15,049 nt of DNA from 14-2 sp963628035 (GTDB taxonomy: Bacteria; Bacillota; Clostridia; Lachnospirales; Lachnospiraceae). A program made the translations under genes and the position numbers. The stretch is from assembly GCA_963628035.1 (NCBI GenBank), contig CAVGED010000060.1, forward strand, positions 1 through 15,049. Reading direction: 5' to 3'. Numbering within the stretch: the first letter of the stretch is position 1; every line of letters begins with the position of its first letter. Below, one piece after another: positions 1-6,962 of the stretch. Under the pieces are notes generated by a model. That model searched no databases and was not told the origin of the DNA. It saw only the letters and a program-made list of their open reading frames with translations.

Positions 1-89
1 TGAAGCTCTTGGAGTAGAGGCGCCGACCTCGTCATGTTAATCCGAGAATCCAGGTTGATATGATAAGAATATCCCTGTTGTATTTCCAT
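1..89 (-). CDS. N-terminal fragment of a putative type III (CptN-like) toxin, running off the window
   Basis: An ATG at 89-87 is preceded on the minus strand by a good ribosome binding site (GAGGAAAGG, about 8 nt away) and opens a frame with no stop to the window edge (29 codons). It starts MEIQQGYSYHI. From memory, GYSYHI near the N-terminus is typical of clostridial CptN-type endoribonuclease toxins, which cleave RNA and are held inactive by a repetitive RNA antitoxin. The context is the stronger evidence: promoter, two RNA repeats and a terminator hairpin lie directly upstream in the order expected for type III systems. After GYSYHI the residues no longer look like the family to me, so the gene may be broken near position 57. 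Too little is visible to assign the family by the protein alone. Confidence 0.4.
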   Translation of the reverse strand, partial: MEIQQGYSYHINLDSRINMTRSAPLLQEL

Positions 90-111
90 AGGCAAACCTT
101 TCCTCTGTGAT

Positions 112-141
112 AAAATTCCCCACCAGCAAAAGCTGATGGGG
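112..141 (-). terminator. Terminator between antitoxin repeats and toxin
   Basis: A 10-bp stem (CCCCATCAGC pairing with GCTGGTGGGG, one G-T pair) with a 4-nt loop is followed by AATTTTAT. The U-tract is imperfect, which fits the partial read-through into the toxin gene expected in type III loci. Confidence 0.6.
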
Positions 142-150
142 AACATTTAC

Positions 151-198
151 GAACTATACCATTTGTATCCCACCTGTATAGCAAGTGGCTTCATTTAC
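151..198 (-). repeat. Antitoxin RNA repeat 2 (48 nt)
   Basis: Second unit, directly abutting the first and with the same terminal blocks. The equivalent stem pairs 185-188 with 170-173, again around 11 nt. A third GTAAATG (144-150) starts a partial unit that runs into the terminator stem. Confidence 0.7.
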
Positions 199-247
199 GA
201 ACTGAATTATTTGTACCCCGCGCCATCAGCAAGCGGCAAGCATTTAC
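199..247 (-). repeat. Antitoxin RNA repeat 1 (49 nt)
   Basis: First unit read from the promoter, starting GTAAATG and ending AGTTC. A stem can form between plus-strand positions 233-236 and 218-221 around an 11-nt loop. Confidence 0.7.
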
Positions 248-257
248 TTTTAGCTTT

Positions 258-286
258 AGTATATACAGTTTCTTTTAAATAATCAA
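258..286 (-). promoter_or_regulatory. Promoter of the antitoxin RNA
   Basis: On the minus strand TTGATT (-35, at 286-281) and TATACT (-10, at 263-258) are separated by exactly 17 nt. It sits just ahead of the first repeat, as expected for a type III antitoxin promoter. Confidence 0.65.
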
Positions 287-382
287 CCTGTTTTTCCAAA
301 TTTAGAAATATTTTATACTATATCAAGGCTTTTCATCGTCGGGAACATGTAAATATAACGATTCCTTATCCTCTCTTATTTA

Positions 383-411
383 TTGACTTCTTTCCGTGTG
401 CTTCCTATAAT
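383..411 (+). promoter_or_regulatory. Consensus sigma-A promoter reading rightwards
   Basis: TTGACT at 383-388, a 17-nt spacer and a perfect TATAAT at 406-411 give a near-consensus housekeeping promoter. Transcription would start near 418 and enter the kinase remnant, then run antisense to the DUF1638 gene. It may be left over from the lost kinase operon or may make a non-coding RNA. Confidence 0.55.
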
Positions 412-439
412 TTTCCTACAAAACGTTTTCCTACGCAGC

Positions 440-604
440 TGCTATATTAAAAATTCGTTTTACAAGAAGGGAGCGTTATGGATACCCCAAAAAGAACGGC
501 GTTATTTAGCGGGCGCAGGCGACGATTTTGCAGCAGACCTTATCTATGGCCTCTTAGAATGCTTTCGCCTGGAGGATGTCATGTGCTGTGGAAATGCCCA
601 CTCC
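440..604 (+). pseudogene. Remnant of a PfkB-family carbohydrate kinase (C-terminal part)
   Basis: Read in the frame with codons starting at 458 and 521, this stretch gives KKGALWI, then ERRYL, then GAGDDFAADLIYGLLE and FRLEDVMCCGNAHS. These are the conserved C-terminal landmarks of ribokinase/PfkB kinases in the right order: the strand before the anion hole, the GAGD motif with the catalytic Asp, and the helix with the GNA motif. About a dozen residues expected between ERRYL and GAGD are missing. The N-terminal two thirds are absent, and the frame stops at 632-634 after unrelated residues. No intact start fits. I read it as a decayed gene fragment; the motif match is clear to the eye but rests on only about 50 codons. 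Confidence 0.6.
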
Positions 605-1245
605 TGGATATCCAATGGCTCTCCAGGCTTTTGAACAATGAAATTCTCATCCCACGGACCTGTCAGCAGCTGCTTTAATATTTTTGTTGAGCCCTGCTCT
701 GTCTCCGTGGATAACCCAAGCAATTCTGCTGCTTTTTGTGCATAAGCCTGGGTAGCGGCCACATCGTAACACCCGGTATCGATGACCTTAAGCTTTTCAT
801 AATTCCGATACATGGCTTCCATAATCTCATCCGCTGCTTCCCGGCCATATTCATCCACATGTTTTTCATATTGGGCCAGAATGGAATCGGAATCTATCGT
901 CCACCCCCGGGTCAGGTAGATGCTGCCGGTCTCTATGAGCCCGCGCCTCTTCCGCTTCCCTCGACACAACAATATATTAATGCAGTCATCAAATCTGGGC
1001 AAAACAAGGCTTGCTCTCTTGCTCACCAGTCCTGCCGTGCCGTTTCCACACAGACCGAAAGCCAGGAGGATCGCATCCTGATCCTGAAGTCCATCGATCA
1101 ATTCCTGAAGCCGTCCTCTCAGCTTCTCCGGCTCGTTGTGATAGCCTCGTTCCATCCATATAACCGGTATCCTGCAGCAGGTCTCTTCATATATTTTTTT
1201 AATTTCGTCCTCCATCATGGAGCAAGCGATCAAAGTCTGTTTCAT
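544..1245 (-). CDS. DUF1638 domain protein
   Basis: A 233-residue protein. The chosen ATG at 1245 has a GGAGG site 6 nt upstream; a longer frame to 1302 has none. It shows DUF1638 landmarks: IAC near the N-terminus (about residues 6-8), LAFGLCGNG (61-69), LVLPRFDDCINILL (80-93) and an IYLTRGW segment (109-115). The conserved Cys and Asp residues suggest a metal or cofactor site. The biochemical role is not established. In Clostridia and methanogens such genes are, from memory, often near corrinoid methyltransferase genes, but none is seen here. The last 15-20 residues (ending RRKHSKRP) are encoded antisense to the PfkB remnant, so the natural C-terminus has probably been replaced. It has its own promoter and no obvious partner in this window. 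Confidence 0.75.
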   Translation of the reverse strand: MKQTLIACSMMEDEIKKIYEETCCRIPVIWMERGYHNEPEKLRGRLQELIDGLQDQDAILLAFGLCGNGTAGLVSKRASLVLPRFDDCINILLCRGKRKRRGLIETGSIYLTRGWTIDSDSILAQYEKHVDEYGREAADEIMEAMYRNYEKLKVIDTGCYDVAATQAYAQKAAELLGLSTETEQGSTKILKQLLTGPWDENFIVQKPGEPLDIQEWAFPQHMTSSRRKHSKRP

Positions 1246-1305
1246 GGCTATCCTCCACCCCCTTATTCCATCGTGAATCTCAGCGTCATGGCTTTGTATC
1301 ATAAA

Positions 1306-1334
1306 ATCCTACCAGAACATATACTATTTGTAAA
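1306..1334 (-). promoter_or_regulatory. Promoter of the DUF1638 gene
   Basis: On the minus strand TTTACA (1334-1329) and TAGGAT (1311-1306) are 17 nt apart, about 60 nt upstream of the start codon. Confidence 0.45.
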
Positions 1335-1381
1335 GACTGATCAAAAAGAAGCCATATCTGATATAAACGGAGGAGCCCCTT

Positions 1382-1516
1382 ATGCCCAAAAAGAATTTGA
1401 AACAAAAAATGTCTGACTTCACTTACTCCAAACCTTCCATGGATAAACGCTTCCAGGAATTAAGGAAAAGCTTTAAGGAAGTGTCCGATCTGCTGGGCGA
1501 TAAGAAAAAGAAGTAA
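1382..1516 (+). CDS. Small basic hypothetical protein (44 aa)
   Basis: An ATG at 1382 follows a strong GGAGG site and opens 44 codons to a TAA at 1514-1516. The product begins MPKKNLKQKM and ends with a lysine-rich tail (GDKKKK). It is rich in Lys and has an amphipathic middle part (about residues 20-38) that is likely helical. No signal peptide or membrane segment is seen. I do not recognise it. The strong ribosome binding site, its separate placement between two minus-strand genes and the termination just before a strong hairpin argue for a real small gene. It could be a nucleic-acid-binding or ribosome-associated peptide, but that would be a guess. Confidence 0.6.
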   Translation: MPKKNLKQKMSDFTYSKPSMDKRFQELRKSFKEVSDLLGDKKKK

Positions 1517-1520
1517 CCAT

Positions 1521-1548
1521 AAAACAGCCGGAGCAAATGCTCCGGCTG
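1521..1548 (-). terminator. Intrinsic terminator of the six-gene operon
   Basis: A perfect 10-bp stem (CAGCCGGAGC with GCTCCGGCTG, 1525-1548) with a 4-nt loop is followed on the minus strand by TTTT. It lies 12 nt past the stop of the surface phosphoesterase gene. It may also stop the small plus-strand gene, though the A-rich sequence there is less suitable. Confidence 0.8.
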
Positions 1549-1559
1549 AAAAAATTTTA

Positions 1560-4500
1560 CTATCTAACCCTTTTCCTCTTGCTGTAAAGGGTAAACGCAA
1601 CGCCTGCACTGACCGTCATCCATAACATCCAGAAAAACGGCTGCGTATGATCTCCGGTAGCCGGCGTCTTAACAGGTTCATCTGGCTTTACCGGCCGGGC
1701 AGGTTCCACCTTGGGTTCCTCCTGACTTCCGGTCAGCTTGATGACCCGGTCATACTGAGTCAGCCACTGGCCGGTAGCAAAATCACGGGCACGCATAACC
1801 ACCTCATCCTCATAGACATACATGATCCAGGTGGATGGAATCCTTACGTATCCACGATTCGAGGCCTTCATGGAAGACAGGTTAATCTCCCAGAAAGAAC
1901 CTATGTCGTCCACCACTACCTTATAAGGATCGATGACGCCAAAGGTGGCATGAACGTGACCACAGAAGTAAAATACATTCTCATAACCTGCCAGCAGCTC
2001 ACGAAGCTGTCTATCCTGCTTGCCAACGGTATTGCTGTTGATCACAATCTCACTGTTAAAGGACAGTGGAGCCGTATTTTCGAAAAGATAGTGACTGACT
2101 GCAAAGACAGGCTTTCCATCCTCTGCCCAGTTGTCCAGAACCTCCTTCATCCACAGGAAGGATTCCTCGGAAAGATGCATGGTATGGCGAATGGGATCCA
2201 CAAGATTGCCGTCGATGGAATAATTGCCATTCTCATCAAGGACAAGCGCACTGTTCCCTGTCTGTGTAAGATAGTCGGTATTGATCACCAGGAAATGATA
2301 CCCCTGGAAGGTGACCGCATAACTGCAGGACTGAACAATATTGTTATCATCCACATAGTAGCTTGCATGATCCAGAGTGACCGTTCCGTTTTTGATCATC
2401 TCATCCATGTGCTGCATCATATACTGCCAATACAGCGGAATCGACGTCTGATAGTTGGCATCCTCCGCCTTGTAATAAGCCTCATGATTCCCCAGCGAAT
2501 TGACAAACAACGTGTCCGTCATTCCATACTTCTCCATCAGACCATACAAATATTCGTACGCATAATTAACGGTTGCATTGGTAGGGTTATCTGCAAAATC
2601 CCCTGCACTGAGCAGAACATCGATATCAATACCAAGCTCCTTCATCTGAGACAACACCAGGCTCAGGTTTTCGGAGGTGCCGCTTGCGCCCAGATGAATA
2701 TCACTGGTGAGCAGCATGGTCAGCTGTGCATCCTTCTGCGGCGCTTCCAGAAAACGTTCATAGGCAGTAACCAGCGTATTGTTCAACGTGATAAGCTGCG
2801 GGTAATCTGCCGCTCCCAAGCCTTTTGCCTGTGACAGAACATCCGCCAGAACAGCAGCCATATTTTCCTTATAGGGCGTATATTCGCTGCCCAGCTCCTT
2901 CAGTCTGGTCTCAATCTCCCAGGCCAGAGCACCAATCTGACCGGCATAATATTCAGCCTGAACGTCAACCACGCTCAGTGCTCCGCTGTATACAACGATA
3001 TCGTCGATATAAGCGCTGCCAAGCCCATATTGCCCCAGCGCATCCGCACCAAAGACCAGGGTATTTGCGCCAAGCTTTTCACCCGCATAGGCAGAAATAT
3101 CCTGGATCGCGGTCATTTCCCCATCCACATATACGCAGTAGAATCCATCCCTGTCATAGCTTACTGCAACATGATGCCAGGAATCATCCTGTGCCTGCCA
3201 GATACCATCGGTATCGCAGTGGGCGCCGTTCCCGCTTGTAAATCCAGATGCAACATACTTGTAATGAGTCAGCTGCAAAAGGGACATTCCCGCAGTATCC
3301 TGGACCGTATCCTGATTGGAGAAGATTACCCCGCCCATTTTACAGGAGGGCATATCCACATCGGTGCCAGCAGTGGTAGCATGGATAGACCGTGCCCACT
3401 GGTCATTTCCGCCATTTTCTGTCTTATACCAGAATGTAACCGTATAGTTCTCTCTGGTAATATCATATCCGGACCCGCTCAGGTCATAGCTGATATAATT
3501 CGATGCTGTCTGACCAAACTCGTTAACCATATACAGCGCCTTTTTGCCGTCATGACCGACCGCAAACCCTCCATTGGCAAAGGATGTGGTATAACCGTTA
3601 TTGGTGGCTTTCACCGTAACGCCATTGCCGGAAGCAAGCGCATATTCATTCTCGAAATCCGTGCTGAAGATCACATCGTGTCTGGTATATGCCGGCTCCT
3701 CCATGATCACAACATCGTTGTTTACAATGGTGTAATCTGACAGAGAAACACCGGGATTCCTGCTTGGACGGATCCGAAGCACACTGTTATATGCCGCCAG
3801 CGCCAGGCTGGTGGGAACTGCACCGACGCAGGTCACGTCGGAACCGCCGGAGACCACCATCTTGTCAAAACCACTCAGACCGATACTTGTGGCGCCTTTG
3901 TAGCCATGAATGCACAAAACGCTCGTTCCCTTTTCGTAGGCGGAAACATAATCCGCTGGAATGGAGCCCGCTCCAAACAGATTGACAACATCGTAGCCGC
4001 TGGCCGCAACCGCGGTACCATCATAATTCAGATAATTCAGTGTAAGAGGAACACGGGTGGTCGTCCCCGGCAAATAAAGTACATCCCAGTACCCAAGAGT
4101 GGCCGGAATATTCTTTGCCGCCCTGACGTCAACATTTACCGTAGCGCTCCTGGCATAATGAACCTTACTGTTGTAACCAACCATGGATTTGACAGAACCG
4201 CCAAACAGATTGATGACCACATCCCCGATGCTGCCGCCTTCCTCATTAGGCGTATTGCAGATCTTTGAGGTGATCGTGCCGCCAGTGACATTGACCGTCA
4301 AATCTCCGGTATGTCCCTTGTTGCCGCCCGCAACCAGAAGCCTTACCGAAGTATTACCGCTGACCGTCACATTGACATTTCCCACATAGGTACCGCTGGT
4401 ATTAGGGCCCATAAAAATCGTATCATAGCTGCCGCTTGCAACAGCAAGTGAAAAATCTCTGGCCTCCTCCAGAGAGGATGCCGGCGTTCTGTTACAGCAG

Positions 4501-5012
4501 AACAGCTTGAGCGTCCCGAAGGCATTGACACTCTCTCCTATAACCATGTTTCCGCCGCAGAAAAAGTAAACCGTGCCCGCGTTGCCATTCATGGTAATAC
4601 CGTCAATATATGTATTTTCTCCAAAATAAATATACGCCTTATTGGCAAAAACAAGCAGCGCACCATTGTCAGACGCATAATCAACGCCGCCGTATACAGA
4701 GGTCAGTGTGACCTGACCAATGACTCCAAAGCCTTCCAGGTCGGTAGTTCCCGTTATGCCTGTCTCACCGCAGACAACAACGACGCCGCCATTCACCGGA
4801 TCCAACAGGGCCCAGGCTTCATGCAACGTCTTCACAGCCGTGTCCGCACTGAGGCCGTCGCCGGATGCAGAGACTGTGCCATCCACGTAGACCACAACAG
4901 AATCTGTTTCTGCGGATGCCTGAGAAATCAGATCAACAGGAATCCACGCCAACACCAGTGCCAGTATTACGGTCAACGCCAGTAACCGTTTTCTAATTCT
5001 TTGTTGCTTCAT
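1560..5012 (-). CDS. Wall-anchored LamG-metallophosphoesterase with beta-helix-like N-terminal region
   Basis: A 1150-residue surface protein and the last gene of the operon, 21 nt after its cytoplasmic homologue, with an AAAGGAG site. In order: a signal peptide (1-35, cleavage near QASAE); a Gly/Val/Asn/Thr-rich region with short repeating strands (about 40-435, clearest 210-300), like a parallel beta-helix; a LamG/concanavalin-like jelly roll (about 445-680); a helical linker (690-760); a calcineurin-like phosphoesterase (765-1060). The latter has all five metal motifs: D771-x-H773, G804-D805, G841-N-H-E, H974 and G1018-H-V-H1021. A proline-rich spacer leads to TPATGD (1116-1121), a hydrophobic stretch and a KRKRVR tail, which is a sortase signal. 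The enzyme should act outside the cell as a two-metal phosphomonoesterase or phosphodiesterase; the jelly roll and beta-helix probably bind glycan. The substrate cannot be read from the sequence. Confidence 0.85.
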   Translation of the reverse strand: MKQQRIRKRLLALTVILALVLAWIPVDLISQASAETDSVVVYVDGTVSASGDGLSADTAVKTLHEAWALLDPVNGGVVVVCGETGITGTTDLEGFGVIGQVTLTSVYGGVDYASDNGALLVFANKAYIYFGENTYIDGITMNGNAGTVYFFCGGNMVIGESVNAFGTLKLFCCNRTPASSLEEARDFSLAVASGSYDTIFMGPNTSGTYVGNVNVTVSGNTSVRLLVAGGNKGHTGDLTVNVTGGTITSKICNTPNEEGGSIGDVVINLFGGSVKSMVGYNSKVHYARSATVNVDVRAAKNIPATLGYWDVLYLPGTTTRVPLTLNYLNYDGTAVAASGYDVVNLFGAGSIPADYVSAYEKGTSVLCIHGYKGATSIGLSGFDKMVVSGGSDVTCVGAVPTSLALAAYNSVLRIRPSRNPGVSLSDYTIVNNDVVIMEEPAYTRHDVIFSTDFENEYALASGNGVTVKATNNGYTTSFANGGFAVGHDGKKALYMVNEFGQTASNYISYDLSGSGYDITRENYTVTFWYKTENGGNDQWARSIHATTAGTDVDMPSCKMGGVIFSNQDTVQDTAGMSLLQLTHYKYVASGFTSGNGAHCDTDGIWQAQDDSWHHVAVSYDRDGFYCVYVDGEMTAIQDISAYAGEKLGANTLVFGADALGQYGLGSAYIDDIVVYSGALSVVDVQAEYYAGQIGALAWEIETRLKELGSEYTPYKENMAAVLADVLSQAKGLGAADYPQLITLNNTLVTAYERFLEAPQKDAQLTMLLTSDIHLGASGTSENLSLVLSQMKELGIDIDVLLSAGDFADNPTNATVNYAYEYLYGLMEKYGMTDTLFVNSLGNHEAYYKAEDANYQTSIPLYWQYMMQHMDEMIKNGTVTLDHASYYVDDNNIVQSCSYAVTFQGYHFLVINTDYLTQTGNSALVLDENGNYSIDGNLVDPIRHTMHLSEESFLWMKEVLDNWAEDGKPVFAVSHYLFENTAPLSFNSEIVINSNTVGKQDRQLRELLAGYENVFYFCGHVHATFGVIDPYKVVVDDIGSFWEINLSSMKASNRGYVRIPSTWIMYVYEDEVVMRARDFATGQWLTQYDRVIKLTGSQEEPKVEPARPVKPDEPVKTPATGDHTQPFFWMLWMTVSAGVAFTLYSKRKRVR

Positions 5013-5033
5013 AAAAAAGGCTCCTTTCTGTTT

Positions 5034-6944
5034 TTACAGCTTTTTCAAAACATGATCATACTCCGTCAGCCACTCTCCTGTCCCAAAATCCCGTGCTCTG
5101 AGTACAATCTCCGTTTCGTAAACATACATGATCCAGGTTGCCGGTACATTTCGATATGCCCGCTTTGCATTTTGAAATGAGGGCAATGTAATTTCGGCAA
5201 ATCTGCCACCGACTGTACTCTCCACCAGCACCGGCTCCGTAACGCCGAAAGAGAGATGAAGGTGTCCGCACAGATAAACAACCCCGGAATAACGCCCCAA
5301 TAATTTCCGCAGACGGCTGTCCTGGGGACCTACCGAGTTATCCCGTATCCGAATCCGTCGGAAATAGGACAAAGGCACCGTATCTACAAAGGGAGAATGA
5401 CTGATCACAAAAATCGGTCGGCCATCCCGGCTGTACTCCTCCAGACTGCGTTCCAGCCACGCATAGCTCTCCTCCGAGAGAAACAGCCCATGGCGAATGG
5501 GGTCCAAAGCATTGGTGTCCCAGTCTGTCCTCCCATCTCCCACCTGGGGAAGATAATCGGTATTTAACACAAGAAAATGAAAATTCTTCAGTGTCATTCC
5601 ATAACTGTAATTCTGTACGCTGTCCAATATTCCCCGGCCAAATCTGCGATCTTCTCCTTTCGAAATATGGCTCTGTATATTTCGCCAGAAGGCTCTCCCT
5701 CCGGTGTGATAATTCTCTTCGGGCGAAACGTAATTGGTCTCGTGATTTCCAAAACTTGCGATCAGCTGCCAATCCCTATGCTTCTCCATCAGGCGATCCA
5801 TCACACAATACGCCGCATCACAGACTTCCTCTGTGGCGCCTGCCGCAAAATCTCCCGCATTCATGATCCCATCCAGCTTTGCATCCCACGCTTCCAGATC
5901 CCGGAATACCGTCTTAAGCGCAGCCGCACTGGCATCGTCATCGTTCTTAATATGAAGATCGCTGATCAGCAGCATAGACAGTGCCGCTTCCTTCTGCGGC
6001 TCTGCTAAAAATGCTTCATACGCTTTTTTCAGCGATTCATACCGCTGAATGTGTTCTTCTGCCGAAGCCTGCCCTCCCGGTAAATTTAACGCTTCCAGCA
6101 TGCGTTCCACCTGCCCTGCCAGGATTTCTTTGCTCTCCCTGGAATAGATTCCGCTGCTCTCCGCCAGTCGTTTTGTAATCTCACCGGCCAATCGGTTTAT
6201 CCGCTGGAGATAAAAGCGCTCTTGTATCTTCTTTTGCTCCAATGCGCCGGCATATACTTCAAATTCGTCAACGCAGGCATTGCCGAGGCCATACTGTCCC
6301 AGAACATCCGCCCCCAGCACCAGTGTGTTGCTTCCTAAGCGTTGCCCTTCAAACGCAGATATATCGGCAGCGGCCTTTTCCGCTCCGTCCACATAGACCG
6401 TATAACTTCCTCCGCTTCGGCTGCACACCACTGCAATCTGATGCCAACGGCTGTCCTGGGGTTCCCAGATACCGTCCACATCACGGCGGCTCCCCTGGTC
6501 CCCTGTCAGCCCCACTGCAAAATACTGATTCAGCGGCAGCTGTGCCGCCAGAATACCGGTGGCGTCAAAATCAAATGCGTCCCGATTGGAAAACACCACG
6601 CCTCCCATGGACACCCCGGGCATATCTACTCCCCAGCCTGCCTGACAGACATTCCATGACGCCGCCCACTCCTGGGTCCCTCCGCAGCAAGTCTTGTACC
6701 AGAACATCACCGTAAAATCATCGGTTGTCAGATCGATCCCCTTCAGGTCACGAAATCTGACATATTCTACTGCCCCGTTACGGCCAAAGGGATTCTTCAG
6801 ACTAATTGCGCGATTACCGTCATAGCCTTCCACAAACTCCGGATTGCCAACGACCTGGCCATGATTGCCATTGCCGGAGATATCCTTTGCATTCTCTCCC
6901 TCAAAATCTACTCTCAGAATCATCGGTATGCTATTTCTGCTCAT
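5034..6944 (-). CDS. LamG-metallophosphoesterase without export signal
   Basis: A 636-residue homologue of the downstream wall-anchored protein. It consists only of the shared core: jelly roll (about 8-235), helical linker (240-318) and calcineurin-like phosphoesterase (322-600). The metal motifs are intact: D329-x-H331, G364-D365, G399-N-H-E, H516 and G560-H-L-H563. The N-terminus (MSRNSIPMIL) goes straight into the jelly roll, with no signal peptide, lipobox or anchor, so it is predicted to be cytoplasmic. The start codon is 18 nt after the oxidoreductase stop, with a GGGG site inside the gap, so translation is probably coupled. Shared phrases such as EPQK/APQK before the catalytic strand, LGQYGLG in the jelly roll and GEWLTEYD/GQWLTQYD at the end show recent common ancestry. 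A LamG-type domain in the cytoplasm is unusual. Its likely role is to act on an imported product of the surface enzyme. Confidence 0.82.
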   Translation of the reverse strand: MSRNSIPMILRVDFEGENAKDISGNGNHGQVVGNPEFVEGYDGNRAISLKNPFGRNGAVEYVRFRDLKGIDLTTDDFTVMFWYKTCCGGTQEWAASWNVCQAGWGVDMPGVSMGGVVFSNRDAFDFDATGILAAQLPLNQYFAVGLTGDQGSRRDVDGIWEPQDSRWHQIAVVCSRSGGSYTVYVDGAEKAAADISAFEGQRLGSNTLVLGADVLGQYGLGNACVDEFEVYAGALEQKKIQERFYLQRINRLAGEITKRLAESSGIYSRESKEILAGQVERMLEALNLPGGQASAEEHIQRYESLKKAYEAFLAEPQKEAALSMLLISDLHIKNDDDASAAALKTVFRDLEAWDAKLDGIMNAGDFAAGATEEVCDAAYCVMDRLMEKHRDWQLIASFGNHETNYVSPEENYHTGGRAFWRNIQSHISKGEDRRFGRGILDSVQNYSYGMTLKNFHFLVLNTDYLPQVGDGRTDWDTNALDPIRHGLFLSEESYAWLERSLEEYSRDGRPIFVISHSPFVDTVPLSYFRRIRIRDNSVGPQDSRLRKLLGRYSGVVYLCGHLHLSFGVTEPVLVESTVGGRFAEITLPSFQNAKRAYRNVPATWIMYVYETEIVLRARDFGTGEWLTEYDHVLKKL

Positions 6945-6962
6945 TGTTCAATCCCCTGTATA

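Larger units (their letters stand above)
112..250 (-). ncRNA. Putative type III antitoxin RNA (cptI-like)
   Basis: The transcript predicted from the promoter at 258-286 would start near 250, run through two imperfect 48-49 nt repeats and end at the hairpin at 118-141. In type III systems such an RNA is cut by the toxin into repeat units that bind and inhibit it, and the terminator sets the RNA to toxin ratio. Each repeat keeps the blocks GTAAATG, CTTGCT, TACAAAT and AGTTC. Each can fold a 4-bp stem with an 11-nt loop; the stem differs between repeats by a compensatory change (CCGC/GCGG versus CCAC/GTGG). The unit length is close to that of CptI as I recall it. Confidence 0.6.

Noticed and set aside
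151..247. CRISPR array
   Set aside because: The two units abut with no spacers, and the internal parts covary as an RNA stem; promoter, terminator and toxin context fit a type III antitoxin.
478..678. Short plus-strand frame starting ATG GAT with a GGGAG site
   Set aside because: Out of frame with the PfkB remnant, and its Arg/Cys/Pro-rich product has no recognisable pattern.
1647..2834. 395-codon open frame on the plus strand
   Set aside because: Antisense to the phosphoesterase domain, with no ribosome binding site or recognisable motif; the minus-strand frame carries all catalytic motifs.
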